64,000 nucleotides of DNA from Branchiostoma floridae (GCF_000003815.2 NC_049981.1:28179441-28243440); one strand, 5' to 3'; positions 1 to 11,500 are shown, counted from the first letter of the stretch. The notes: a model not told the origin generated them from the sequence alone. Made by a program: numbers and translations.

Positions 1-420
1 CCATTGTTATCTTCTGGAACAATATGTATACTTTCCAATCAATGGTATAATTATTTCATCAAATATTTGATTGATGTCTGCCTTGAAATGCCAAATCTCA
101 CTCTCCTGTTTGCATTGTTAAGATGTGACCTCTAGAGAAGAAAACAATTGGTCCATGAGAAGCTGTATTTGGAGGAGGCACACAGATTTTGTCCCAGGCA
201 GCAACAGATTGATGGAAGATTGCAAATAGTTGTGGAAATGTGTACTGTTTCCAAATCTGCCTATAGTTTGATGTTTCTGCTTTGCATTGAAATTCTAACC
301 TCCCTGTTTCTGTCCTCCATACCCCTCTACAGAAGAGAAGCAGAGCTTGGCCTTTGACTGTATGTGGAAGAAGCAGACTGACTTGATTCCAACCAGCCAG
401 AAAAGGACACGTAGATATTG
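1..420. repeat. Degenerate tandem duplication, period about 195 bp
   Basis: The stretch from CCTCTAG at 129 aligns with that from CCTCTAC at 324: GAGAAG, TGTATTTGGAGGAGGCA against TGTATGTGGAAGAAGCA, and so on, with many substitutions. The preceding sequence (CCAAATCT..., TTTGCATTG) also recurs about 195 bases apart. The repeat may continue to the left of the window. The open frame across it on the minus strand has no recognisable content. Confidence 0.5.
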
Positions 421-2533
421 ATCGCAACCGATTCTGAAAAGATATATTTTGACGGAATTGTAATTTTCTGCGAATAAGATCTAGTATGTAGTTTGCTTTT
501 TTTCCAGATTAACTTTTAACAATGTAAAAACTTAAGCTCAAATTACATTGTATTTACATTAAGTCAATCAGATTGTGAGAGCAGACAAGTGTAAAATTGC
601 AATTTTGTGAAAGTAAAACTGTAAAAATTGAAAGTTTTTTTTTCATTCTTACTGTTTGCTGTCTGTGTGTGTGTATGTTTGTAAGAGAGAGAAGAGATAA
701 TCATTCTGAACTTCATCCCACTTGCTATCCAACATGCCATCACCATTTTTTTTAATACAAGAAGACCAGAGACTTCATCATTGTCAAGACATGAATACCA
801 AAATTGCAAAGGCCCTGGAGGTATATATCACAGGCATTTCCATACAAAATTTTGTTCCAATACCATGGCAATACAGAGGGGCCAAAAATGATACTAAAAA
901 TGGCCAAAAATTAATCCTCTTGAAGTGATGTATGCCAAAAATGTTTCGTTCTACCGTGCATATGTCGAGGGCACCCTTATACCAAATTCCATGTTATTCT
1001 GTTGTAATACCAGACCACAGATATCTCCATTTTGGAATGTTTATTTTTTTCGATATGTGTGATTGTGGAAGAACATTTTTGCATCGGCAGAGGGGCGGAG
1101 TGAAAATGGTGCATTTGCTCATAAGTAAATGTCGGCCTTTTTTGTCGTTCATTTCGAGAAGTTACTGTTAGAATGTTCGATTTCCGCACAGGGGTGATTT
1201 GGAACAGTTCAATTTTGCATGGGAACGGGTATGGCTGAAATATGCTGTATTTGCTCTGAAGCAAATGTCGGCCTTTCTAGTTATTTTTCCTTTGATGAAG
1301 TCTCGTTTTCAGGCTTCCCATCATCATCATCTCATTCTTTGGGTGTCACAAAGTGTTAGATATGAACATTGATGAAAGCAAGCGTGGCGGACTTAGAGCA
1401 CTAAAGCCGCCGATCGGATCTGTCAAGACTCATTTTCTCCACGCGCTTTCCATAGTACGTACGTATCTCGGCACTTCACTAGTGTTGAGACAGGTTACAG
1501 TATAAACAGCAAATATATGCCGTAATTCTGGGGCGCCATGCTTTAATGACTGATAGAGCCTCCGTCGGTCAATATAGTAACCATGGTAAAACCCATCAGC
1601 TCTACATCATGGGCTGTAGCTTTTGGCCAATGTATAGATAAGTCAACAGTAACAAGAGCTCGTAGAACCCAAACCTCCGCCCAATGCTAAATAAATTCTA
1701 GTATATGTGGATATTCATCGATTTTTAACCATTCACTCATTCCTTGCTGTTCATTTCTTACTAACGTGTAAATGTTATTATCATTAAATGAAAATCACCT
1801 ATCATATATGTTTTCTTACTAACGATAGAAATTAGGCCTTAATTTGCATAATTTATATCTGATGATAGCCCCATGTACGAAAGTTTCATCATTTGCTATT
1901 ATGATATGATAGTGTTTTATTATTTTATCAAAACCAACGTCTCTTTTTATGTTACATATTGCATGTGTTTGAAGTTCTTATAATGGAAGACGAAGTTTGT
2001 CAGCAATTCTACAAATTTTGTAATAATTTGCTCACTTTGTTGCAGTACTTGTTCCCTGCCCCCAAGGCTTTCTTCTAAAACACAGCCCACTAGTTTATAC
2101 TGACTGACGGGGAGGGGGGGGGCGGGGTAGCCCAAGGCTAACCATTACTGGCATTAGGCACGAAGCAAATGGTATAATGGACTGTACCTCACTCCTTTCC
2201 ATAAGGTATCGTCCTGTAATGCCGCAAAAATAGGGAGAGGGGCAATATGTTTCTTTGCGACATCAATAACTACCCACGTACCAAAACCCAGACAAATCCG
2301 TAGAAAGGATCGTTGGTCATACATGCAAACACACATGTGGAACTAAAAGCAACACCCCCGGAGGTAACAACAGTAGAATTAGAGTCTAGAGAGACAGTTA
2401 AACATACCAGGTACGCAAGCTACATTAATTTTGTAATCTATCCTTTCATTTATCCTTCCATTTGTGTAATCATATACGTAGGTATAGTATAGGTGAGTAA
2501 AACGTCCACAGACAGCACACTACCGTTAAGACT
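421..2533. other. No supported gene
   Basis: Apart from the 1060-1290 duplication, a short TG run (664-676) and a G-rich tract at 2107-2130 (possible quadruplex), I see only short open frames without domains. Confidence 0.6.
1060..1290. repeat. Two-copy tandem duplication, period about 138 bp
   Basis: GATTGTGGAAGAACATTTTT at about 1060 realigns with GATTTGGAACAGTTCAATTT at about 1196. The best conserved part is ATTTGCTC..AAG.AAATGTCGGCCTTT at about 1111 and 1249. Origin not recognised. Confidence 0.5.
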
Positions 2534-2554
2534 TAGCGCTCTGGAGAAATCCTC

Positions 2555-2773
2555 ATGGTTCTGAAGCTCTCGCTCCGTTTTGTTTTACGGGCGTTGACCC
2601 TTTTAGCTGCTCTGACTTTATTTTTAGTCTTGACTACGTGTTTGGTGAATCTCCATCTACAACGCCTCGGCACACAAGATGTAGCTGAACAAAGTGCGCC
2701 CTGGTGTCTGTGTGTAATTTGGCGTGGGCCGTGGGGTCTGTTTCTTTGTTGCTCAGGTGCAGTTGGTCTTTAG
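2555..2773 (+). CDS. Possible first exon with a type II signal anchor (weak candidate)
   Basis: An ATG after an in-frame TAG at 2534 opens 72 codons. The protein begins MVLKLSLRFVLR, followed by about 19 hydrophobic residues (ALTLLAALTLFLVLTTCLV) and then a polar stretch. A short basic tail, one TM helix and the start of a stem is the layout of Golgi type II glycosyltransferases and sulfotransferases. A plausible donor, CTCAG|GTGCAG, lies at 2756/2757. No downstream exon was identified on the plus strand, the Kozak context is weak (-3 C, +4 G), and 72 codons can arise by chance. I do not name a function. Confidence 0.2.
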   Translation: MVLKLSLRFVLRALTLLAALTLFLVLTTCLVNLHLQRLGTQDVAEQSAPWCLCVIWRGPWGLFLCCSGAVGL

Positions 2774-2914
2774 AGGCTTATTAGATGGACTAAAACAAAC
2801 ACTTCGCCATTTCTGACTCCCTCATCTCCACGTAATCTCTGAGGTGTCCCCCAATCCGGGATATACAGGATGTCTGTAACACGCAGCAACCCCATCCCAC
2901 TAGGGCGCTGATTT

Positions 2915-3005
2915 AACTGTCACAGCGTCGCGACCTAAATTTGACAGAGCGCTCAACAAATTTGAAAGATACGCTAAGTGTGTTTGTATCCTTTCAGTCG
3001 TGCTT
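2915..3005 (-). mobile_element. MITE-like core-family fragment, copy 1
   Basis: Contains the family signature GCGACCTAA, then TTTGACAGAGCGCTCAACAA, then AAGATACGCTAAGTGTGTTTG and TTTCAGTC, in reverse orientation. The intervening part between terminal and core blocks is missing, so this copy is internally deleted or truncated. Confidence 0.5.
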
Positions 3006-3320
3006 CTACCACATATTCTTTTCCAGTCGTATTCAATACAGAAATCAAGGGTTACACGAATTCAATTTAGGTCATGCGAAGAATGTAGAATGGGGCGATT
3101 CTAATGACAGCATATATATGTATGTGCTGTCTCACCTCACCTACAGCAAAAATATTCAAAGTGTCTGCAAGTTTGAATGCATTTTGAATATTACACAAAG
3201 TGAAAACATGTATTCCCAACCAACAGATTGACTCATAAGAAGCACACAAAGCGGAAATAAACTTTTCTTCGGCAAAAGCAAACGACATTAGTCTCCACCT
3301 GAGCTTCAGCTGAGAAAAAT

Positions 3321-3453
3321 AGTAGAAATTGGCTAAATAGACAGATAACATGCCTGAGGGGTTAGTGAGCCAGGTACAGTAGAGTACAGCTGTACTCCTA
3401 TTCCGGCTAACTCCTCTGGCATGTTACCTGTCTATTTGGCTAATCTCTGCTAC
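3321..3453. repeat. Foldback element with about 65-bp inverted arms
   Basis: GGCTAAATAGACAGATAACA (3331-3350) pairs with the complement of TGTTACCTGTCTATTTGGC (3422-3440), and the arms extend to GTAG...CTAC at 3322 and 3453. The centre is the perfect palindrome GTACAGCTGTAC (3384-3395). A few mismatches are present. It would form one long hairpin, as a miniature foldback transposon or an old inverted duplication would. No clear target duplication was found. Confidence 0.6.
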
Positions 3454-3683
3454 TGTTAATTCCAGCGACCTGCCGAGTCTCAGTGTTGAGACAAGTCGAC
3501 ATATGGCGGAGGAAGAGGTACTTAAGCATTTCCTGTCGGTCGTGATCATTGCCGACATATGGTTCGTGGGTATTGTCGAATAATAATGATGAATTCTGGT
3601 TTTGAAAGCATTTTGTAAGATGTAACGTGCTTCCATGCAAAACGTGTAACGGTTATGCCATCAGGATGTTCGCCTGGTCGGCA

Positions 3684-4275
3684 ATCTTTACAGGCGGTTT
3701 CTAAACGGCGATCACGCTGCGCCCTCGCTGCGACCTAATTGATTGAAATATCAGGCAGAATGGAAATGTATGACCAGAACAACCACAAGCGTTTTTCTCC
3801 ATGAAATTTGTTGAGCGCACTAACAAATCTCTTAGCACATTCATATTGAGTCACCGGGACATATTCAGACTTGAAAACCTGAATATTCCTATGTTAGATT
3901 TAAATTCGTTATCTGATAGTTCTTTTGTTTATCTGCTACTTAAAGAATCGGCTTTAATGGCATCTGATATAAATTCCCAAATTCTCTCCATAACTCAATC
4001 ATATTTATCCGAAACAAAACGATTTTAAAATTGCTTTTTGACTATCCTTATCCTTTACTATTGGTAACATAAGTTTATCCGTCCGTTTCTTTTTAGAATT
4101 AGGCGTTCCCGTTCCATCTTTTTTGTCCTATGTTGTATTGTTATTTTGTATAGTGGTGTCTTTAATATAAGCCTGTGTGCTTGAGTGGGGGTACCACTAT
4201 GTTTTGTACTGTATTAATGTTGCAATAAAAAATAAAAATAAAAATCTCTCGGTCACAGCGAGGCCGCCGCCCAAG
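3684..4275 (+). mobile_element. MITE-like core-family copy 2, split by a LINE insertion
   Basis: The left part (3684-3832) carries GGCGATCACGCTGCG, TCGCTGCGACCTAA, GTATGACCAGAACAACCACA, CATGAAATTTGTTGAGCG. The right part (4250-4275) continues with CGGTCACAGCGAGGCCGCC. Removing the LINE between them rejoins the family core (compare copy 3 at 4440-4480). The flanking AAATCTCT duplication fixes the insertion point. Confidence 0.65.
3833..4241 (+). mobile_element. 5'-truncated non-LTR retrotransposon (LINE) with 8-bp target duplication
   Basis: Insertion of 409 bp flanked by AAATCTCT at 3825-3832 and 4242-4249. It holds the last 60-odd codons of an open frame ending at TAA 4026-4028, with a leucine-rich, charged C-terminus (HRDIFRLENLNIPMLDLNSL... 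ending SETKRF) resembling the thumb/C-tail of CR1-like LINE polymerases, then about 200 bp of 3' UTR and an AATAAAAATAAAAA tail at 4224-4241. The upstream Met at 3801 belongs to the host MITE, so the longer apparent frame is a chimera. The LINE class is inferred from tail and ORF character. Confidence 0.65.
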
Positions 4276-4305
4276 TGGAGCAGGTATCTCCCTGCACACG
4301 GCACG

Positions 4306-4498
4306 CTGGCGACGTCACTGCGTCCTAGATAAGACTTGTGTAACTCTTGACTGTATGATATGTGGAAATATCATACAAAACGTACATGTATGACTAAAAA
4401 GGCAACAAAACACACCTAGCGTAAAAGCAGTGTACTCTATCAAGTCGCTCGACCGCAGAGACGCCGCCAAAGTGCCGCAGCTTCAGTGACATACCCGG
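4306..4498 (+). mobile_element. MITE-like core-family copy 3
   Basis: Starts around CTGGCGACGTCACTGCGTCC, contains GTATGACTAAAAAGGCAACA, AAACACACCTAGCGTAAAA and AAGTCGCTCGACCGCAGAGA, and ends near GCCGCAGCTTCAGTGACATA. It is closest to copy 4 (22066-22265), which ends with the same GCTTCAG.GACATA sequence. Confidence 0.6.
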
Positions 4499-6206
4499 GT
4501 ATGGCTGGTTCATTCTTGAAACTGTTGCTCTAAATCTGTTCCCGTCACATTAGCTTTTGAACTGGGTAATCCAGTCTACCGCAAATTAGTATGATTACAC
4601 AGGCCTGCTATTACGGACACGCCATTTCAGCCGTAATCATGCATATTAAGTTTGACCAAAAGCCCGCGCCGGTAAAGACGCCGACGCCTTTAGAATTACA
4701 AGCAATCTTTAAAGTTTATCTTAGGACTGACACGGACACCTTCTTTTGATGTTAAGAAATACAGCATGTTAATTGATTAAGTTAAGAGTGCGAACTCAGA
4801 AGGTTACAAGAAATAGAATAGAATGCAATTCCGATTTGGTGAACAATAAAGAAACCATCATTAGCGGTATAGCAAGTGAAAAGAAGTCGAATTCACCAAG
4901 TAGAGTAGAAGTATTGTGTTAGATTTACATTGAATATGTGTATCTGCAAATTATCCGTTTGTTATGACCTTTACCTAACCCGCTGAGTATATATGTACAA
5001 TAAAAGTCATATATGATACATGATGATTATGTTATAAGAAATAACTCATCCATATAAACGCTCAAATGTCCAGTATGATCTAACCAACACCTAACTAACA
5101 TACATGTAGTTTTCTAGTGAGGTTCAATGTAGTTCAGTCCATTACATCGATTATTGGAACAAAGCTATGTACTTCAGCCCACCATGACTTGACAACAGCC
5201 CAAGTATGATGTGGCATGTACTTTACGGAGAACATACTTGACTCACCTGTGCGACGCTGTGCTTCTCCACAGAAGTGGGATACAATCTCAGACGGTTCTA
5301 TTTTGGCAGGCTGAGCTTCTGACGTGAGCGCGTGGTTGCTAAGGAGACGAATGTCCAATACCTGCCTGTGGGCCTGGCTAATGGAACTGCGTGTATTAGC
5401 GAAATTAAAATATAACTACCGTTACAAATAAAGACCAGATCTATTTTCTTACAACACTACTTAAGATATGAAGTTGATTAAAAAAAGCTAATGCCCTTCC
5501 TATCGTAGCGAGGTCAATATTGAACATAAATTGGTTTGAAGTTTGGTAAAAAGGTCACATATCTTTTGACAGTGAACTACTTCATTTTGTTTAGATTTGC
5601 ATGAGCCCCTGAGTTGATTTTAAGATGACCACTTCCTTGTAAATCCACCAGAAGGAACGGGCAGTTCCCATTATCTACTACCAGTTATAATGTAGGAGGC
5701 TGAAATCAAATCTGTATAAGACATGTCTCTCTTGGCTGCATATGTGTGTCTTTTTGTCATTTCTGAACAAATGAAAGTTCCTATTTTCCAGCTGCTAGGA
5801 TTGGGTAAGGTATGATATTGGGGCCAGTTGGATACGTGATATGTTCAGTGTACTAGGTAACTGACTGACGTCAGAGTTGGGTTGAGCAACGGAGGGCTCA
5901 AAATGAGAATCTTGATCATCCTTGTTTTCCTGGAAAATACGTATTTTCATAAGTAAATGTGCAATTTCATCCACCACTTTACTTTTGACGGACTGCCAAT
6001 GGGCGTTCATCTCGAAACCACCTGTTGGTCTAGCTAAACAATAAAGCGAGATATTTACTCTGGTGAAGATATGTGCCTTTACCTTTGCGCCTCGTGTGAG
6101 CTCATTTATAAGGAAAATATTTGGTACGGTGATGATGAAGTTACCTTTTACTCAAACATGGAAGGGACGTCTGTTTTACGGTCAGGCACGAAGGTAATGC
6201 CGAATA
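4499..6206. other. No supported gene
   Basis: AT-rich sequence with several short open frames (for example 5134-5358 and 5795-6010 on the minus strand). None shows a domain, and I could not match any to a family. Confidence 0.6.
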
Positions 6207-6213
6207 GCCGGCG

Positions 6214-6433
6214 TTTATTTATTTATTATTTACTTATTTATGTTTTCTTTATACAGGGTTGACACACTCAGTACTTGGCGCACTGCTTTCCAGGCGTGCC
6301 CTGTACAGAATACAATACACAAAATAGCATAACAAAGAAATCAGATTAACTAAACAAAGAAAGAAAACAAAATAACGATATACATATATATATAAGCATA
6401 CATCAAAATCGTAACTTATTAATCAAAGTTAGT
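6214..6433 (-). mobile_element. LINE/SINE 3'-end fragment with ATAAATAAA tail
   Basis: On the minus strand the element ends with a CAGGGC...CACACTCAGTAC-type block (plus strand 6255-6300) and an A-rich AAATAAATAAATAAA tail (plus strand 6214-6245). GCCGGCG occurs at both edges (6207-6213 and 6434-6440) and may be the target duplication, though the right copy sits in a CGG repeat. A related CAGGGTGGCCC block next to TTTATTTATTT lies inside the minisatellite edge at 41554-41610. Confidence 0.45.
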
Positions 6434-6788
6434 GCCGGCGGCGGCGGCGTTGAACGGCGGCAAGTAAAGCCAGGCTTTTAAAAGAACCTTCTCGTGAAAG
6501 AAGCCAATTAGTATGCTAGTACGCCTTGAGGCACAATTCGATTAGTTAAAGGGGAATTTATGGCTGCACTCGACCTGTCAACAAAATCGGATTCAGGAAA
6601 TTGACAAGGCCCATGCAAAGAGCGGCTGTTAATATCTTCTAATATCGTCTTAACTTGACGATAACCAAACGCAGGAAACAGAATCTGGTGTTTTCCTCAT
6701 GATGTTTCCATGCTTTCATGTTCTGTCATCCTTATCAGCTCCTTGAAGGAAGCGGCATAAAACAAGTCTTTGATGTATCTGTAGGTAC

Positions 6789-7221
6789 TAGGGCTGGGTA
6801 CCGGTACAAAAAATTCAGGTCCAGGTCCGGTTCAGGTCCAAAGGATCAGGTCCAGGTCCGGACCTAAACCTGGACCTGATGCAGTATGACTCATACCAAT
6901 GGTCCATTTCACTACAAATAGATCTGTTTGGTGGAGTATTAGACTTACACCGGCGTTTTAAAATCCTTCAACACTAACTGCACCTGTACGATTGGCTGTA
7001 AAACTTGGTAGAAATTACTATAAACTCTACTCTACTTCACTCTTGTTATTTTCTTCCACCTACGAGCGCCAAAACGTGTGAATGCCTGATAAAATAAGCT
7101 GTTAATTTTCTAATCGGTCCAACATCCGGTCCACCTAATTTTTTCAGGTCCGGTTTTTCTGGACCGGTCCAATAAGAAAAAACGGTTTTGTACCGGTACG
7201 CTGTACCGATAGCCAGCCCTA
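6789..7221. mobile_element. Non-autonomous hAT-type DNA transposon (MITE)
   Basis: A 433-bp element flanked by a perfect 8-bp duplication, GTAGGTAC (6781-6788 and 7222-7229). The ends are inverted: TAGGGCTGGGTACCGGTAC on the left, and the complement of GTACCGATAGCCAGCCCTA on the right. The 8-bp duplication and TAGGG-type ends are the hallmark of the hAT superfamily. Inside are tandem CAGGTCCAGGTCCGG-like subterminal repeats at 6811-6875 and again near 7120-7170, typical transposase-binding arrays. There is no transposase frame. Confidence 0.85.
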
Positions 7222-7229
7222 GTAGGTAC

Positions 7230-8285
7230 TATGGCATGGTCGCAGCTAGTGTGGTCCACATGAGGCGCGTCGATGTTGGACACCGTATCCATGTTTTCTT
7301 TTATCATTACCTATCGTGTACGACTTAAACTGAAGATGATTTTACAAGCATAGTAATTTCGAGATGAATTCGGGAGAGCATCACATGCTTTTGATACAAA
7401 CATTTTTCATCTGATTGAAGGCCAGCTTTGAAATGGAGACGCTTCCTAATGAGAGACTTGCCGCGTTCTTAAAACCTGTCATCTCAGATATCATAGCCGT
7501 TGGCGGCGGATTGAATCTGTTACCTTGCAGCGCCTTTTCTGCGATAGTAACCTCTCTGTTTCCAGTAGCTCTGCATTCAAAACATTTTCCTTAGCAACGG
7601 TTGCCATTGAGTATACACAATCAATGTTGCTACATGGTCAATTTTGTGTATATCTGCTTAATTTGCATAAATTGGCTTGAAGAGTCCCAGAACCATGATG
7701 TCCCACCGGGCCATCTTACCTAAAATGGTCATCACCGTTCTATGACACAGGACTAATTACGTACAGGATGGATTACGTCTAATTTTCTAGGCCTCTTCCG
7801 AGAATCTCCTCCTAGACTAAACGGGGTTGTTTTACTTCACATGTGCCAGCTAAAATGTGTATTGATATAATTACTACACAATCATACACATAATTACTAA
7901 AGACGACACATTTCCTTTAATTCCTTCTGAGGCGTAAAAAAATGGTTGCTTATCATATGATGTCTTCGCCATTTACATGTAATCGGCAACTCAGACAACA
8001 GATTTGAAGCTATATAACCACTACCCTGTCATACTACGGATTTGGGCTTGCATTCATAAATGTTGTTTTTCAATGTGTATGATTCCGTCGCGAATATGTC
8101 ACGGCTTGCGGGTCCAGTAGTCTCTACCAGACCGACTACGCCGGCTATTACAGGGAAAATAAAATGCCAGGGGAGTTTGCTACAAGAGGGTTTGGTCGGC
8201 CGCAATAAAACTAAACCGCTCATTTTCTGTGCAAAGGCAGTAGCTTTGAAGTTCAGATCATGTAAGCCATGTGATTAACGCGCGG
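7230..8285. other. No supported gene
   Basis: Short open frames only (8029-8223 minus and 8060-8278 plus overlap each other). No domain or repeat signature recognised. Confidence 0.6.
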
Positions 8286-8296
8286 TGGACCCCACC

Positions 8297-8570
8297 TGCC
8301 ATATCAACCATCATCAGGGAGCGTAGGACCAGATTTGCCGGTCATTGTTTTAGAAACAAAGCAGAGCTTGCAAGTGAACTCATACTGTGGAAGCCAGCAC
8401 ACGGGTATACACGTGCAGGGCGACCTTGACTAACCTACATAGACCAGCTTGCCCGTGATGTGGGGCTTCGGGTCGAAGACCTAAAGAACGCTATGGGGGA
8501 CAGAGGCGTCTGGAAGGAGAGGGTGGACTTGGTCCGGGCAAGCAGCCCGCGATGATGATGATGATGATGA
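8297..8570 (+). mobile_element. 5'-truncated LINE with TGA-repeat tail and perfect 11-bp target duplication
   Basis: The 274-bp insertion lies between TGGACCCCACC at 8286-8296 and the same 11 bases at 8571-8581. From 8307 to 8555 it encodes the C-terminal tail of a non-LTR retrotransposon reverse transcriptase: RERRTRFAGHCFRNK, ELILWKPAHG, then LTYIDQLARDVGL and a tryptophan-containing DRGVWKERVDLVRAS. This GHC-LLW-YIDQL-W-VRA layout is common in L2/CR1-like elements. An in-frame TGA at 8427-8429 breaks the frame. The 3' end is a (TGA)n run, a usual L2/I-type tail. Confidence 0.85.
8307..8555 (+). pseudogene. Reverse-transcriptase C-terminal remnant
   Basis: This is the coding part of the LINE insertion described at 8297-8570: 82 codons, one internal TGA (8427-8429) just before LTYIDQL, and a terminal TGA at 8553-8555. 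No start or catalytic domain survives because the copy is 5'-truncated, so it is dead on arrival. Confidence 0.8.
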
Positions 8571-8581
8571 TGGACCCCACC

Positions 8582-11500
8582 AGCAGACGGCGGCCAGGGA
8601 TCAAATTACTCATGCCATCAAAACAATGTCAGTTCCTCGTTATCTACACGATATAGCAAGAATAGTAACAATTTATGATAAACATCGATGGAACTATTTC
8701 AATTTAAATTCTTATGGAGAATATTTCTTCCATGCTTTTTAAGAAGAATATGATGAGTAAGATCATTCGGCAGTTGCGTTGTTGTGCAGTTAACCGGACG
8801 GGTGGGCTTGACGAGAAATATGTGCGCTTTCTATAGGCGATTTAACCCATTCTGAGTTGAGCAAAATGAATCGTCATGACCGACCAGCCATCCAAATTCT
8901 AGATTCTGCACCACTCAAATTGTTACTCAATTTCTGAAAGGTTAACCGATGGACCGCATTAGATATCGATTAGTGGACTTCAAAGAACGTACATAAAAAC
9001 CATAGGCCTCCGGATTAGGAACATTCAACATTTGCGTGGACTGACTCCCCTGGACAATTTCCCGACTTTTTGCCGAATTCCATGATGCCCCGTTCCCCCG
9101 AAGGAACGCCTGGTGGAGATTACAGGTCAAACACAAATAGGCATTGTCAAGCACGGCTCCGAGCAGATAGTCTTTTACCACCCTCTATCGGGCAAATGTT
9201 AAATTGCAGTGTGACAACGCTTAAGGTTCGAAGAGTCAGCTCTGCACATGTCGACTACATGGAACACACAAAACACACGACACCCAAAAAAGGACTACCC
9301 ATGGCCCAAATAAGCAGAAATGGCTGTACATTATCACAATATCACAAAGGTAAAGAACTACGGTTATCATAACCATCAGTAAATCAGGAGATAGGTCCTT
9401 ATTGGCTACACTGCATATATATTGTTCTCGATATAATGATAAAACGTACAGAGCTGTTCACATTACTTTCCGCTTGCTCTAAAGACTTTGCTACTCTCTG
9501 TTCGATAGATAAATTTGACTACATTCTGTGAGGCGATAATCCTCACTGTGTACAAGTAGGTAAATATATCCACGATTGTTTATACCGTAGAACCAATAGT
9601 GTAAATGACGTGCTATACCCTTTATGTTAATGTATCCATATCTATAGATATCCATATATGTGTGTTTAGTTGTACTGTAAGTAGTGTAATACATGTAGAC
9701 CTTACGAAAGTCGCTGTACTTTTGTCGTGTCAATAAAGATTGTCATATATCTACGGATGGAGTGAAATCCATGGATGATATGGCTATCAATCCATAACCA
9801 GAAATGTTGCATCGTCTGTCACACGTTCTTTAACCATCATGTACTTCATCAAACTACCGCAGCGTGTCGCTGAGGAGACGGATTTGGTGGGTCTTTATTT
9901 AGATTATCAATAAAATTGATTTCAGTTTGTTCTAAAATACGGTAAAACCTTAACCTGTTTTCGAATACAAAACTCTATCTGTATTTGTATGACCAGCTTA
10001 ACCGCCCATCGGCATAACAAAATAGCAAATTCATGTCGTGAGGGAAGATAATGCTTTCAAACAGTTCTTTAATCAGGCTTTTACATCACCACATGTGTAC
10101 CTTAAATAGCCCAATTGAACCAGGTTAATCTACTTGCCATTTCAATGTTATCTACATGGTTATGATGCACACATGATGATGCTTTGATTGACACTGGTGT
10201 AACCCACAGGTCGAAAACATTTGCTACACGATCGTTCTCAATTGAGACGAATGCGGATAAAAGCCTTATCGTATGTGCTCCTAGAATACATGCCGTGTCT
10301 ACTATTGCTGAAATTACTTAGCCGGGAGCATCTCCACGTTCTCAGAACTGCCGGCTATTATCACGCCCTCGTATCGAACAAAGGGTTTTTATCTTTCCCC
10401 ACTGATTGATTCTTATTGATCTTGAGAAGAAAAATCAATGCTACTTTCTTGAACAGCCGCGAGATTCTGGGTCAGATTCCTTGGATCACCGAGTGTGCAA
10501 ATGATCCGGAAAACGATGCTAGTCTGGCGATACGTAAAATGCTACCACGGTGAAGTACACATATATTTTCAGCACACCTCTGGGACGTGTCCCCGATCTC
10601 TGATCAATGGAACGCTTACACGGAAGAACTGCCCAACATCAAAACTGGTACGGTTTTTCAAAATGACGGACTGATCAAGCAAGGTGTTGTAGATGTTATC
10701 GACAGTAGACTACATTTGGCCGTGAACCACAACGTTTATTTTGTGTAAATCAATGCATGTAATATTACCGCGGGATGGAGGTGTCGAGCGTCGTGCCTTG
10801 ACGTTCGTAACCAGGTAAAGAACAACAGTAGTCGGGCAGACGTTTAGCAGATTGTACATGTATAGGGTTAGGCGTTACCACACTTCGAATTTTCAATGTG
10901 TTTGTTATATCAACACCCTATTCAAGGTGTAATATTCGAAAGCATGTCGAGTAAAAGACTTCCTATATGGGCTGTGAGACACCCCTATTGCCCAACAGAT
11001 ATCTCTTCATTGTTGTTTGTGGCAACTGCCGATCGTAGCATCATCTCTTCATGCCCGGATTGAAAGCACATTAACGTCTTCCGAAAGGTGACTGAAAAAA
11101 CGTCTTATATATGGGCTTGTCTTTTGTAAAGTGGGTCAATCTGACGCTTGTGAAATCGCTATTCTGTGTTTAGTAGTTGTGATTTGAAGTTGATAGGCAA
11201 ATTTATTGTAATATTTACCCTGCTGTGCTTAATCTTAAGTTATGGCCTCGCATCTGTGGTCATTTACTATTATGGTATGTAACTCAGCTTAATGGTACAT
11301 TTTAATCCTGGCTGTTGCCCAGTCAAGGAACAATAAGGAACCGACTTAATGTGCTCTTGCCCCGAATGTCGATGATAAGCTAGAGGTGTTACAAATACTT
11401 GTTTACAGTCCTTAGCTTCAATGTGTTGCATTAGAGTTGATAGATAGTGAGCTACATAGCAGCTATGACCCCTTTCAGCACCGTGGCTGAAGATCTCATT

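Noticed and set aside
3801-4028. 75-codon frame starting MKFVERTNKS as a gene
   Set aside because: Chimera of MITE sequence (first 8-10 codons) and LINE C-terminus across an insertion junction.
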